DNA from: JAZNOL01 sp045580815
Lineage (GTDB): Bacteria; Bacillota; Clostridia; RUG12999
Length of the DNA: 19,197 bases
Direction of reading: 5' to 3'
NCBI GenBank assembly: GCA_045580815.1
Contig: JAZNOL010000036.1
Span: 1-19,197 of the forward strand
The position numbers and the translations under genes are program-made. Below are positions 1-7,400 of the stretch, in pieces. The notes beneath the pieces were generated by a model that was given only the letters and a program-made list of their open reading frames with translations, made no database searches and was not told the DNA's origin. Positions within the stretch are counted from its first letter, which is position 1. The number at the start of each line of letters is the position of its first letter.

Positions 1-279
1 AATAAAAAAAATAAAAATAGAAAAATCAATATTAAATTAATATTTACAATAATATTTTTACTTATTTTACTAGCACTATTAATAATAACATTATATTTTA
101 GGCTTGTTGGTATTTCTAAAACTGTTATGTGCACTACTTCAGCAGAAGATGAAGGATACAAATTTTCTGATGTTTATAAAATAACATATAAAAAAGAGGT
201 TGTTTCTTTAAAATTAAGTTTATGTAAAATAATTCTTTGTGTAGGCACAGATCCCTACATTTTGAATATTAATACATAA
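1..279 (+). CDS. 3' end of a small membrane-anchored protein (partial, possibly DUF1307/YehR-like)
   Basis: The frame is open from the first base of the window to a TAA at 277-279, giving 92 residues with no start inside the window. It begins with a Lys/Asn-rich stretch, then one strongly hydrophobic segment (about residues 13-33), then an outside part containing VMCTTSAEDEGYKF and VYKITYKKEVV. The single anchor followed by a Cys, an acidic-glycine stretch and a YxITYK strand recalls small Firmicutes proteins of the DUF1307/YehR type; this is a weak family guess. The last 28 or so codons lie inside a long inverted repeat (193-304), so the C-terminus (SLKLSLCKIILCVG onwards) is probably not native: the gene looks interrupted or truncated there. 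The region is AT-richer than the genes to its right. Confidence 0.4.
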   Translation, partial: NKKNKNRKINIKLIFTIIFLLILLALLIITLYFRLVGISKTVMCTTSAEDEGYKFSDVYKITYKKEVVSLKLSLCKIILCVGTDPYILNINT

Positions 280-304
280 ACTTACTTAAAAAGACAGCCT
301 CTTT
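193..304. repeat. Long imperfect inverted repeat (terminator-like or small palindromic element)
   Basis: Bases 193-226 pair with 273-304: both arms, read outside-in, begin AAAGAGG and end AAGTTTATGTA, with about four mismatches and a 2-base gap over 34 positions. A smaller hairpin (TGTAGG near 240 against CCTACA near 254) sits inside. The right arm is followed by a T-rich stretch (CTTTAACTTTTTT). It could end transcription from the left gene and, on the other strand, from the permease at 335-1189. Because it overlaps the open frame at 1-279, a short inserted palindromic element is an alternative. Confidence 0.6.
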
Positions 305-334
305 AACTTTTTTAAGATAATCCGCAACGTCTGT

Positions 335-1189
335 TTAAAAATTCATAAGAATGACTGAAACAATACCCACAAGTATGCCTAAAACCTGTTTTTTTGTAAG
401 CCGGTCTTTAAAAATAAGCACCCCGGAAAGAGTTGATAAAACTATTGTTACACCGGTGTATGCCGGAAAAAGAAACGTTCCGTCAACATTTGCAAGTGCA
501 TAAGTATAAAATGCTTGATAAACACCTAAAGAAATACCGGCACCTGCCGCAAATTTAATCATGTTAAATCCTATTTTACAGGTTCTGGGCTTACTTTTTT
601 TCAAAAACGGATACACAATAATTGAAAGACACATTGCCAATATATAAAGGCACGAAATAAACGCCTGAGACTCTCCGCTGTATTGTGACTCGCCCAGCAT
701 TTTTTGAACAATTGAGCCTCCTGAAGATGAAAGCATCGCCAAAACAGTAACAATCAACCACTTTTTGCCACCGCTTTTGCTGTTATCAAAACGTGTGCAT
801 ATGACAAATGAGCAGACTGTCAGCAAAATGCCGCAAAATCTTAAAATTGAAATTGGTTCTTTATAAACAATATAAGAAACAAGCACACTTATTACCATGC
901 TAAAGTTTATAATCAGTGCCGTAAGCGAAACATTGCCCATTGAAAGTGCCGTTGTATAAAGCAGCTGAAACATCATCGCAAACACTGCACCCGCCACCGC
1001 ATATGCCCATATTACAGGAGAGCATCCGAAAATTTTTGGTAAAAACATCGCTGCGGAAAACGCAAAAACAACGCCGTTAAAAAGTAGCGAATCGGTGGGA
1101 GTTTTAACTTCTTTTTTGCTAAATCCGCTCTGAAAACTCATTTTTGCCGTTGCAAGTAAGCCAAGCAAAATAATAAGTATGTATTCCAT
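335..1189 (-). CDS. EamA-family (drug/metabolite transporter superfamily) permease
   Basis: This 284-residue protein is almost wholly hydrophobic and shows about ten membrane segments arranged as two five-helix halves (roughly residues 1-135 and 142-284), the usual EamA duplication. Family-like features are the short basic loop after helix 4 (YKEPISILRFCGILL) and its counterpart in the second half (FKDRLTKKQVLGILVGIVSVILM). Length is normal for the family. Start: the ATG at 1189 is preceded by AAGGTG with a 5-base gap. Members export or import small metabolites such as amino acids, sugars or drugs; nothing here tells the substrate. It lies downstream of the YgjV-like gene on the same strand, separated by a palindromic repeat, so co-transcription is doubtful. 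Confidence 0.85.
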   Translation of the reverse strand: MEYILIILLGLLATAKMSFQSGFSKKEVKTPTDSLLFNGVVFAFSAAMFLPKIFGCSPVIWAYAVAGAVFAMMFQLLYTTALSMGNVSLTALIINFSMVISVLVSYIVYKEPISILRFCGILLTVCSFVICTRFDNSKSGGKKWLIVTVLAMLSSSGGSIVQKMLGESQYSGESQAFISCLYILAMCLSIIVYPFLKKSKPRTCKIGFNMIKFAAGAGISLGVYQAFYTYALANVDGTFLFPAYTGVTIVLSTLSGVLIFKDRLTKKQVLGILVGIVSVILMNF

Positions 1190-1228
1190 GTTATCACCTT
1201 ACATCCTTTTGTCGCAATGTAAATTATA

Positions 1229-1416
1229 TCGGCTCCCTTGTGTAAAGGGCGCGAAGCTTGCACGGTAGTGAATGACAGTTCGGGAAACTGTCAGAGCCGT
1301 ACACGGGCGAACCGCAGTGAACCGGCAAACCGCAGGTTTGACTGAGGGATTGTTGTTTTCTTTAACAACCCTTCCGTCACACTTCGTGTGCCACCTTCCC
1401 TTACACAGGGAAGGCT
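1229..1416. mobile_element. MITE-like palindromic repeat with several internal hairpins
   Basis: The ends are inverted copies: GGCTCCCTTGTGTAAAGGG (1231-1249) against the reverse complement of CCTTCCCTTACACAGGGAAGG (1394-1414). Inside are further stems: GACAGTT/AACTGTC (about 1274-1292), AAACC/GGTTT around 1327-1339, a GGGATTGTTG/AACAACCCT arm pair near 1345-1372, and CACAC/GTGTG (about 1378-1390). The local base composition is much richer in GC than its flanks and there is no credible protein. From memory, elements reading AGCCTTCCC...GGGAAGGTGGCACRCGAAG are common in gut Clostridia; that identification is recollection. Non-autonomous mobile element or repeated structured RNA are both possible. 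No clear target-site duplication was seen. Confidence 0.6.
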
Positions 1417-1431
1417 TTGTCCTTATCTACC

Positions 1432-1944
1432 TTATATTTTTTCTCTGTTTTTAATCAGCCCGATAATTGAAGAACAAAGCACCGCACATTCAAAAACAAC
1501 GCCGCCGACAGACATTACAGCCGCATTATAAATAATGCAAAGAGGCGATTTAACAAGTGAGACTTTTCGTGTCGATTGCGGGTTTTTAAATGCAAAGCTC
1601 AGGTTTAAAATCACAAGTCCTATTGTTATAAATATTGAATAAATATTTTCCCAAGTCAATATGCTTGCAATTATAATAATCACAGAAAAAACAATCGGCC
1701 ACACCGGATTTGTGATGTTTCTTTTGTTTCGTATATAGCACACCACGCAGTTAATCAGCCCCAAAAGATTAAGCACCGCACCTGTGGGAGCACCAATCAA
1801 AAAATAGTTTCCGGCAAAAACCAAAGCCGTCACAATCTGATAAATTATGATTCCTCTCTGAGTTTTTTGCTGAAAGGATATAAAACCCAAAATAACAGCT
1901 ATGCCGCCTAAAATCTGTCCTATAATAAAATTCAAATCAGGCAT
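1432..1944 (-). CDS. YgjV-like inner-membrane protein of unknown function
   Basis: The product is 170 residues with about six membrane helices and short loops. An opening IIGQILGGIAVILGFISFQQKTQR, followed by a helix ending in ANYFLIGAPTGAVLNLLGL and a basic loop YIRNKRN, matches the layout of the bacterial YgjV membrane family (Imp-YgjV). Biochemical function is not known. Start: I chose the ATG at 1944 because AGGAGG lies 7 bases upstream; an in-frame ATG 42 bases further up (1986) has no such site and would overlap the terminator behind ybeY. The stop is only 16 bases from the palindromic repeat. A ybeY terminator stands just upstream, so the gene probably has its own promoter, which I could not place with confidence. 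Confidence 0.75.
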   Translation of the reverse strand: MPDLNFIIGQILGGIAVILGFISFQQKTQRGIIIYQIVTALVFAGNYFLIGAPTGAVLNLLGLINCVVCYIRNKRNITNPVWPIVFSVIIIIASILTWENIYSIFITIGLVILNLSFAFKNPQSTRKVSLVKSPLCIIYNAAVMSVGGVVFECAVLCSSIIGLIKNREKI

Positions 1945-1983
1945 TGTTTTTCCTCCTGTATTGATATAATATTTATTCTTTTT

Positions 1984-2016
1984 CAAAAATAAGGGAACGG
2001 TTTTACCCGTCCCTTA
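1984..2016 (-). terminator. Intrinsic terminator behind ybeY
   Basis: Read on the minus strand, immediately after the ybeY stop, TAAGGGACGG pairs with CCGTTCCCTTA (one bulged base) around a short loop and is followed by ATTTTTG. This fits a rho-independent terminator for the aminotransferase-ybeY operon. Confidence 0.75.
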
Positions 2017-2020
2017 AAAA

Positions 2021-2497
2021 TTATCTGTTAATATTAAGATATTCCATTACCTTTTCTTCACGACTGCGCATGAGAGTTTTGTCTTCGTCTGTCATATGGT
2101 CATAACCCAGCAGATGAAGCATTGAATGCACGGTCATATACGACATTTCACGTTCAACGCTATGTCCGTATTCTGCCGCCTGTGCAATGATTTTTTCAAC
2201 CGAAATCACAATATCTCCAAGCACACGCACGTCTCCGTCAATTGAAACCTGAACCTCGTCAAAAACCGATGGGGTTTCAAAATCATAAAGCGGAAACGAC
2301 AGCACATCGGTTTCTTTGTCGATGCCTCTGTGTTCGCGGTTTATTTCTCTGATTTCTTCATTATCGGTGAGGGTAACAGAAATTTCTGCATCAAAATCAT
2401 GATTTTCACATTCAAGCACTGCCTCGGCGGCTTTGGAAATCATTTCTTCATATTTTAAATATTCTTCATTGACACATTCAAGAATTATATCAATCAT
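2021..2497 (-). CDS. ybeY: Endoribonuclease YbeY (rRNA maturation factor)
   Basis: YbeY is a zinc-dependent single-strand endoribonuclease that takes part in 16S rRNA 3'-end maturation and ribosome quality control in the cytoplasm. The 158-residue product carries the family signature HSMLHLLGYDH (residues 124-134), with the three metal-binding histidines at 124, 128 and 134, and the upstream TDVLSFPLYDF segment (63-73). Length is typical. Start: I place it at the ATG at 2497, which has AAGGTG 6 bases upstream; a longer version starting at GTG 2506 would use part of that ribosome binding site as its start codon. It begins 18 bases after the aminotransferase stop, so the two are probably one operon ending at the hairpin just behind it. 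Confidence 0.93.
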   Translation of the reverse strand: MIDIILECVNEEYLKYEEMISKAAEAVLECENHDFDAEISVTLTDNEEIREINREHRGIDKETDVLSFPLYDFETPSVFDEVQVSIDGDVRVLGDIVISVEKIIAQAAEYGHSVEREMSYMTVHSMLHLLGYDHMTDEDKTLMRSREEKVMEYLNINR

Positions 2498-2515
2498 TTT
2501 TGTCACCTTGTCAAA

Positions 2516-3715
2516 TCAGGCGTTTTTGCCTTCTTTTACAAACTCTTCAAGTCTGTCAAGACCTTTTTTGATTGTTTCCATTGAGCTTGCGTATGACCAT
2601 CTGATGAATTCATCTGCACCGAAGCCACTGCACGGAACAACCGCAACAAGCTTCTTTTCAAGGAACAGATTTGCAAAATCATCACTGCCGTTTATAACCT
2701 GACCGTAAAGCTTTGTACCGATGATTTCGGAAATATTCATCATTACATAAAACGCACCCTGAGGAATACTGCATGAAATACCATCGATTTCATTCATTCG
2801 TGATGTCATGTAATCACGGCGTTTTTTAAACTCCTCACGCATTTTTGCAACCTCATCAAGACCGCCGTTAAGCGCAACTGTTGATGCTGCCTGTGCAATT
2901 GAGTTGGGGTTTGATGTGCCGTGGCTCTGGATATTGCTCATTGCTTTTGCAAGCTCTTTGCCGCAAGCTGTGTAGCCTATTCTCCAGCCTGTCATTGCAT
3001 ATGTTTTTGAAACTGCGTTTACAACAATTGTAAGGTTTTTGATTTCCTCGCCCAAAGATGCAATGCTGATATGTTCAGCACCATCATAAATAAGGTGCTC
3101 ATAAACCTCATCGGAAATAACATAAATACCGTGTTTTACTGCAAAATCAGCAATCGCCTGAAGCTCATCCTTATTGTAAATCATGCCTGTGGGGTTTGAC
3201 GGGCTGTTTAAAACAAGGGCTCTTGTTTTGTCTGTGAGGGCAGCTTCAAGCTGCTCTACGGTAACTTTAAAGCCATCTTTTTCGCTGCATGAAACAACAA
3301 CCGGAACACCGTCTGCAAGTGCAACAAGTTCGGGATAGCTTACCCAGAAAGGTGCGGGAATTATAACCTCATCACCCGGGTTGCAAATTGCTGTAAATAT
3401 ATTAAGAAGTGAATGTTTTGCACCGTTTGAAACAACAATATTTGCAGGTTCATATTCAAGCCCGTTTTCACGAAGCAGCTTGCCGCAGATTGCTTTTTTA
3501 AGCTCCGGTGTGCCGGATGCCGCAGTGTATTTTGTAACACCGCTGTTTATAGCCTCAATTGCCGCATTTTTAATATGGTCGGGTGTATCGAAATCGGGCT
3601 CACCTGTGCCAAAACCAACAGCATCAAGACCTGCCGCTTTCATTTCTTTGAATTTTGAGTTGATAAAAAGAGTTGAAGACTCTTTTACACGTTTTGCTTT
3701 ATCGGAAATGAACAT
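2516..3715 (-). CDS. aspB: PLP-dependent class I aminotransferase, aspartate aminotransferase type (subfamily Ib)
   Basis: The 399-residue protein has the full fold-type I aminotransferase set: FGTGEPDFDTP near the N-terminus (35-45), Trp124 of APFWVSYPEL for cofactor stacking, NSPSNPTG (170-177), SDEVYEHLIYDG (201-212) with Asp202 and Tyr205, and the Schiff-base lysine Lys237 in SKTYAMTGWRIGY. Near the C-terminus FIRWSYASS supplies the Arg (about 372) that binds the substrate carboxylate. By family knowledge it moves the amino group between aspartate (or a related amino acid) and 2-oxoglutarate; the exact substrate cannot be read from sequence, so the symbol is tentative. Start ATG at 3715 has GGAGG 7 bases upstream. 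A good promoter lies at 3759-3787, and ybeY follows on the same transcript. Confidence 0.88.
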   Translation of the reverse strand: MFISDKAKRVKESSTLFINSKFKEMKAAGLDAVGFGTGEPDFDTPDHIKNAAIEAINSGVTKYTAASGTPELKKAICGKLLRENGLEYEPANIVVSNGAKHSLLNIFTAICNPGDEVIIPAPFWVSYPELVALADGVPVVVSCSEKDGFKVTVEQLEAALTDKTRALVLNSPSNPTGMIYNKDELQAIADFAVKHGIYVISDEVYEHLIYDGAEHISIASLGEEIKNLTIVVNAVSKTYAMTGWRIGYTACGKELAKAMSNIQSHGTSNPNSIAQAASTVALNGGLDEVAKMREEFKKRRDYMTSRMNEIDGISCSIPQGAFYVMMNISEIIGTKLYGQVINGSDDFANLFLEKKLVAVVPCSGFGADEFIRWSYASSMETIKKGLDRLEEFVKEGKNA

Positions 3716-3758
3716 TTTAATGCCTCCAAAATTCGTATTTTAATTGAATATCTTTAAT

Positions 3759-3787
3759 ATTATACTACATTTTGCAAAAAAATGCAA
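3759..3787 (-). promoter_or_regulatory. Sigma-A promoter of the aminotransferase-ybeY operon
   Basis: On the minus strand, -35 TTGCAT (3782-3787) and -10 TATAAT (3759-3764) are 17 bases apart. The start of transcription would fall about 37 bases before the ATG. Confidence 0.75.
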
Positions 3788-3880
3788 GTTAAATACGGTA
3801 AAAAAATCATTTTTAGTGTTTTACACCAATAAATATATAGAAGTGCTCACATTTTTTGTAATATTTTTTTTAAATTTCTC

Positions 3881-3909
3881 TTTACTTTTTAAAAAAAGTG
3901 TGGTATAAT
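3881..3909 (+). promoter_or_regulatory. Sigma-A promoter of rpsO-pnp (extended -10)
   Basis: -35 TTTACT (3881-3886), a 17-base spacer, then -10 TATAAT (3904-3909) preceded by TGG, an extended -10. Transcription should begin near 3916, leaving a leader of about 90 bases before rpsO. The leader contains short stems (CAGG 3939-3942 with CCTG 3952-3955; CTGC 3961-3964 with GCAG 3968-3971) and might be the site where S15 represses its own synthesis, as in other bacteria. That role is inference. Confidence 0.75.
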
Positions 3910-4005
3910 AAATGACGTACTTACTCACGGCTCAGATTCAGGCGTCACCATCCTGTTTCCCTGCTGTGCAGCGTATAATCAATTTTTTTAATGAGGTGTA
4001 AAACA

Positions 4006-4272
4006 ATGATCAGAAAAGAAAACAAACAGGCTATTATCGAAGAGTACAAAACTCACGAAGGCGACACAGGTTCTCCCGAAGTTCAGGTTGCTATTCTCAC
4101 AGCAAGAATCAACGAGCTTAACGAGCACCTTAAAGTTCACAAAAAAGACAACCACTCAAGACGCGGTCTTCTCAAAATGGTTGGTAAACGCCGTGCGCTT
4201 CTTGCGTACCTTGCAAAATGCGATATCGAAAGATACCGTTCAATCATTGCAAGACTCGGTTTAAGAAAGTAA
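4006..4272 (+). CDS. rpsO: Small ribosomal subunit protein S15
   Basis: This is an 88-residue S15, a primary binder of 16S rRNA in the platform of the 30S subunit. It shows the usual signature: HEGDTGSPEVQVAILTARI near residue 17, the central HxxxHKKDNHSRRGLLKMVGKRRALLAYL segment, and the C-terminal YRSIIARLGLRK. Start ATG at 4006 has GAGGTG 7 bases upstream; an in-frame ATG at 3991 overlaps that ribosome binding site and is rejected. The gene is followed directly by a 13-bp hairpin and then by pnp, the conserved Firmicutes and proteobacterial gene order. Confidence 0.97.
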   Translation: MIRKENKQAIIEEYKTHEGDTGSPEVQVAILTARINELNEHLKVHKKDNHSRRGLLKMVGKRRALLAYLAKCDIERYRSIIARLGLRK

Positions 4273-4284
4273 TTTATAAAATTT

Positions 4285-4316
4285 GTAAAGGACGGTGTTT
4301 TCTCACCGTCCTTTAC
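4285..4316 (+). terminator. Hairpin between rpsO and pnp (partial terminator or processing site)
   Basis: A perfect 13-bp stem (4285-4297 with 4304-4316) and a 6-base loop TTTTCT lie 12 bases behind the rpsO stop. Only GAAGTTTT follows, so the T tract is short and off-set: partial termination or an RNase cleavage site fits better than full termination. Confidence 0.6.
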
Positions 4317-4325
4317 GAAGTTTTA

Positions 4326-4402
4326 ATGGCATTGGCTTAGCAGTTAGAAATGCCGCTTATACTGCAAATTTAAGATGTATTTCTAAGTGCTATGCCTGCC
4401 AT
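4326..4402 (+). promoter_or_regulatory. Long stem-loop in the pnp leader
   Basis: The arm 4326-4352 (begins ATGGCA, ends TTAGAAATG) pairs with 4378-4402 (begins TATTTCTAA, ends TGCCAT), with one mismatch and an internal loop. It ends 32 bases before the pnp start. In E. coli a hairpin in this place is cut by RNase III and then degraded by PNPase, which controls its own level; a similar role here is inference from position and shape. Confidence 0.5.
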
Positions 4403-4434
4403 ACTATTTTACAAAACGAAAGGATGTAAACAAA

Positions 4435-6513
4435 ATGGAAAGAATTTTTGAAACCACTTTATCCGGCAGAAAAGTAACAGTAGAAACAGGCAAACTCGCT
4501 GGTCTCGCAAACGCCGCAGCACTGGTTCGTTTTGGCGATACCGTTGTCCTTACAACAGTTACCGCTTCTAAAAAGCCTCGTGAAGGCGTTGACTTTTTCC
4601 CTTTAAGCGTTGACTTTGAAGAAAAACTTTATTCTGTCGGCAAAATCCCCGGCAGCTTTATGAAACGTGAGGGCAAACCGTCAGAAAAAGCTATACTTTC
4701 ATCACGTGCAATTGACCGTCCGCTGCGTCCGCTTTTTCCGAAAGATCTTCGCAATGACGTATCTATCGTTTCAACAGTAATGTCTGTTGAACAGGATAAC
4801 TCTCCCGAAGTTGCGGCAATGCTCGGTGCGGCTTTTGCTCTTGAGATTTCCGACATTCCCTTTAACGGTCCCGTTGCAAGTGTAAACGTTGGTCTTGTTG
4901 ACGGCAAAATTGTTGTTAACCCCACTCTTGCAGAACGTGAAAAATCTGATCTGACACTTACCGTTGCGGCAAGTGAAAAGAAAATTGTTATGATTGAAGC
5001 AGGTGCAAACGAAGTTCCCGAAGACACTATGCTTGAAGCAATCATGACAGCTCACGAAGAAATTAAAAAACTTTGCGAATTTATCAAAAATGCCGGCAAA
5101 GAAATCGGTAAACCCAAATTTGAATATGAATCCTGCGTTGTTGACGAAGTTATGTACAATGAAATCAAAGATTTTGCTCTTGACAAAATCAAATACGCAA
5201 TGGATACAGACGACAAAAACATCCGTGATGACCGCATGAGCGTTATCGAAGATGAAATTGCCGCAGAATTTGGCGAAAAATATGAAGGCAGAGAAGGCGA
5301 AATTGCCGAAGTTATTTATAAAATACAGAAATATGTTGTAAGAACATGGCTTTCTGAAGAAGGCAAACGTGTTGACGGTCGTAAAATTGACGAAATCCGT
5401 CCTCTTTCTGCGGAAGTTGCACTTCTTCCCAGAACTCACGGCAGCGGTCTTTTCACACGCGGACAGACACAGGTTCTTACTGTTGCAACTCTTGGTGCAA
5501 TCGGTGACGCACAGAAAATTGACGGCATTGATATGGATGAATCAAAAAGATATATGCACCAGTACAACTTCCCGTCATACAGCGTAGGCGAAACAAAACC
5601 GTCACGCGGTCCCGGCAGACGTGAAATCGGTCACGGTGCACTTGCTGAACGTGCTCTTGAGCCTGTTATTCCGTCAGAAGAAGAATTCCCCTACACAATC
5701 CGTCTTGTGTCTGAAGTTTTAAGCTCAAACGGTTCAACTTCACAGGCTTCAATCTGCGGTTCAACACTTGCTCTTATGGATGCAGGCGTGCCGATTAAAG
5801 AACCTGTTGCAGGTATCTCTGTTGGTCTTATTACACGTGATGACGGAAGCTTTATGACAATGCTCGACATTCAGGGCGTTGAGGACTTCTTCGGCGATAT
5901 GGACTTTAAAGTTGGCGGTACCAAAAACGGTATTACTGCTATTCAGGTTGATATTAAGGTTGACGGTCTCACACCCGAAATTATTAAAGAAGCATTTGAA
6001 AAAACAAGAGTTGCAAGACTCCACATTCTTAACGATGTAATGCTCAAAGCAATTGAAAAACCCCGTGAAGAGGTTTCTCCCTATGCTCCCAAAATGATTT
6101 CTTTCAGCATTGACCCTGAAAAAATCCGTGACGTTATCGGTAGCGGCGGTAAAACAATCCAGAAAATCATTGCTGAAACAGGTGTTAAAATCGACATTGA
6201 AGACGACGGTAAAGTGTTTATTTCTGCTGTTGATTCAGCGGCAGGCGAAAAAGCACGCAAAATTGTTGAAGGCATTGCAAAAGACCCCGAAGTTGGCGAT
6301 GTATTTGACGGCGTTGTTGTAAGAATTATGAACTTCGGTGCGTTTGTTGAATTTTTGCCCGGCAAAGACGGTATGGTTCACATTTCCAAACTTGACAAAA
6401 AACGTGTTGAACACGTTGAAGACGTAGTTGCAATCGGTGACGAAATCAAAGTTAAAGTTATCGAAATTGACAAAATGGGCAGAATCAACCTTATGCGTGT
6501 GGTTGAAGATTAA
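4435..6513 (+). CDS. pnp: Polyribonucleotide nucleotidyltransferase (PNPase)
   Basis: PNPase degrades RNA 3' to 5' using phosphate, releasing nucleoside diphosphates, and works with RNase E/Y-type degradosomes. The 692-residue product has the complete domain order: RNase PH-like domain 1 (about 10-145), a helical linker domain (about 150-230), RNase PH-like domain 2 (about 310-530) with SRGPGRREIGHGALAERAL and the catalytic aspartates Asp484 and Asp490 of EDFFGDMDFKVGGT, a KH domain with the IGSGGKTIQKI loop near 570, and an S1 domain (619-690) with MNFGAFVEF and GMVHISKL. Start: ATG at 4435 with AAAGGATG about 8 bases upstream; an earlier in-frame ATG (4387) falls inside the leader hairpin. 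It ends at a strong terminator. Confidence 0.97.
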   Translation: MERIFETTLSGRKVTVETGKLAGLANAAALVRFGDTVVLTTVTASKKPREGVDFFPLSVDFEEKLYSVGKIPGSFMKREGKPSEKAILSSRAIDRPLRPLFPKDLRNDVSIVSTVMSVEQDNSPEVAAMLGAAFALEISDIPFNGPVASVNVGLVDGKIVVNPTLAEREKSDLTLTVAASEKKIVMIEAGANEVPEDTMLEAIMTAHEEIKKLCEFIKNAGKEIGKPKFEYESCVVDEVMYNEIKDFALDKIKYAMDTDDKNIRDDRMSVIEDEIAAEFGEKYEGREGEIAEVIYKIQKYVVRTWLSEEGKRVDGRKIDEIRPLSAEVALLPRTHGSGLFTRGQTQVLTVATLGAIGDAQKIDGIDMDESKRYMHQYNFPSYSVGETKPSRGPGRREIGHGALAERALEPVIPSEEEFPYTIRLVSEVLSSNGSTSQASICGSTLALMDAGVPIKEPVAGISVGLITRDDGSFMTMLDIQGVEDFFGDMDFKVGGTKNGITAIQVDIKVDGLTPEIIKEAFEKTRVARLHILNDVMLKAIEKPREEVSPYAPKMISFSIDPEKIRDVIGSGGKTIQKIIAETGVKIDIEDDGKVFISAVDSAAGEKARKIVEGIAKDPEVGDVFDGVVVRIMNFGAFVEFLPGKDGMVHISKLDKKRVEHVEDVVAIGDEIKVKVIEIDKMGRINLMRVVED

Positions 6514-6521
6514 TTTAATAA

Positions 6522-6561
6522 AAAAACGGACAGTGATAATATTTTATCGCTGTCCGTTTTT
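6522..6561. terminator. Bidirectional intrinsic terminator between pnp and walI
   Basis: Bases 6522-6539 pair with 6544-6561 (18 bp with one G-U) around a 4-base loop. A/T tracts flank the stem on both sides, so it can stop pnp on the plus strand and the wal operon (walI stop at 6593) on the minus strand. Confidence 0.9.
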
Positions 6562-6592
6562 CGTATAGTCAGTTAAAATAATGAAATTGGAA

Positions 6593-7396
6593 CTATTTGC
6601 GGTAAAGCAAATCGCCGGAAGTTGCATCAAACATAAAAATCTTACCGGTTTGGGTTTTGATGCGGTATGCAGGAAAAACGCTTATAAGTGTGTAAGAGTC
6701 ATTTCCGTCCGGTTCGCCGAGGGTATAGCCTGTTTCTATAGTGCTTATGGTTTCTCCAAAAGCTTCCGGGATATCAATAAGATTAATCAGCACACTACAA
6801 ACAGGCATTAGCCGTGATTCTTCGTTTTTGGAATAACTATTTGCCTGTTTGGCGGCAAAAAAATAACCTGTTATTGTGTTGTCTTTAGTGACTGTAATTT
6901 CCGTTTCAAAAACAGGCTTGCCGTCAAATTCCTGAAGCAAAACAATTGCACTGTCTGTTTCTGCTATCACTTTTTTGGCCCGAATTCCAATTATTTCAAG
7001 CTCGTTTTTTATATTGTCAGCCGTAAATGGTTCTATGTTTTTAATAAGATTTTTGGCGGTTACGTATGTGTTTTCAAAAGTAACCAGCTTTTCACCTGAT
7101 TTATATGTGCCATTTTTATAAACAGCCGCTTCATCGTTAAGCAGAAGTCTGGCAAAACCATTACGGTCGGCACGCAAATTTTCGGTTTCAATTGTGCCAA
7201 GGGTAGGGATTTTGTTCGAAATTATTTTTTCGTCTATAAAAATTTTGCTATCTTTAAGTACTTGTACAGTATCAGATATTGTATCGCTATTTATTTTTCC
7301 GCTTCCGTCATGGAGGATAAACGATGCGGAAAAAAGAAGAATATCAACACATAAAAACATTATAATAAGTATGGTTTTAACTCTTGACCAATGCAT
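6593..7396 (-). CDS. walI: WalI (YycI)-like accessory regulator of the WalRK system
   Basis: The 267-residue protein opens with WSRVKTILIIMFLCVDILLF, the short cytoplasmic W-S-K/R-x-K start and single anchor typical of YycI, followed by an extracytoplasmic region. In B. subtilis YycI and YycH are single-pass membrane proteins that form a complex with the WalK kinase and lower its activity; in S. aureus they act positively. Their direction of effect here is unknown. Repeated strand-rich segments (for example ETEITVTKDNTITGYFF and YTLISVFPAYRIKTQTGKIFMFD) fit the YycI/YycH fold. Length is close to the family (about 270-280). Start ATG at 7396 has GGGGAGTG just upstream, within the last codons of walH; the genes are 4 bases apart, so translation is likely coupled. 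Confidence 0.82.
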   Translation of the reverse strand: MHWSRVKTILIIMFLCVDILLFSASFILHDGSGKINSDTISDTVQVLKDSKIFIDEKIISNKIPTLGTIETENLRADRNGFARLLLNDEAAVYKNGTYKSGEKLVTFENTYVTAKNLIKNIEPFTADNIKNELEIIGIRAKKVIAETDSAIVLLQEFDGKPVFETEITVTKDNTITGYFFAAKQANSYSKNEESRLMPVCSVLINLIDIPEAFGETISTIETGYTLGEPDGNDSYTLISVFPAYRIKTQTGKIFMFDATSGDLLYRK

Positions 7397-7400
7397 TTTA

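Noticed and set aside
1272..1454. A 60-codon plus-strand frame
   Set aside because: It lies in the palindromic repeat and runs into the end of the YgjV-like gene; the Arg/Thr-rich start simply reflects the hairpins.
3974..3979. A second TATAAT close to rpsO as an additional promoter
   Set aside because: There is no acceptable -35 at 16-18 bases upstream; the extended -10 promoter at 3881-3909 is far better.
4771..5439. A 222-codon minus-strand frame inside pnp
   Set aside because: Low-complexity Phe/Asn-rich product, antisense to a highly conserved enzyme; an artefact of codon usage.
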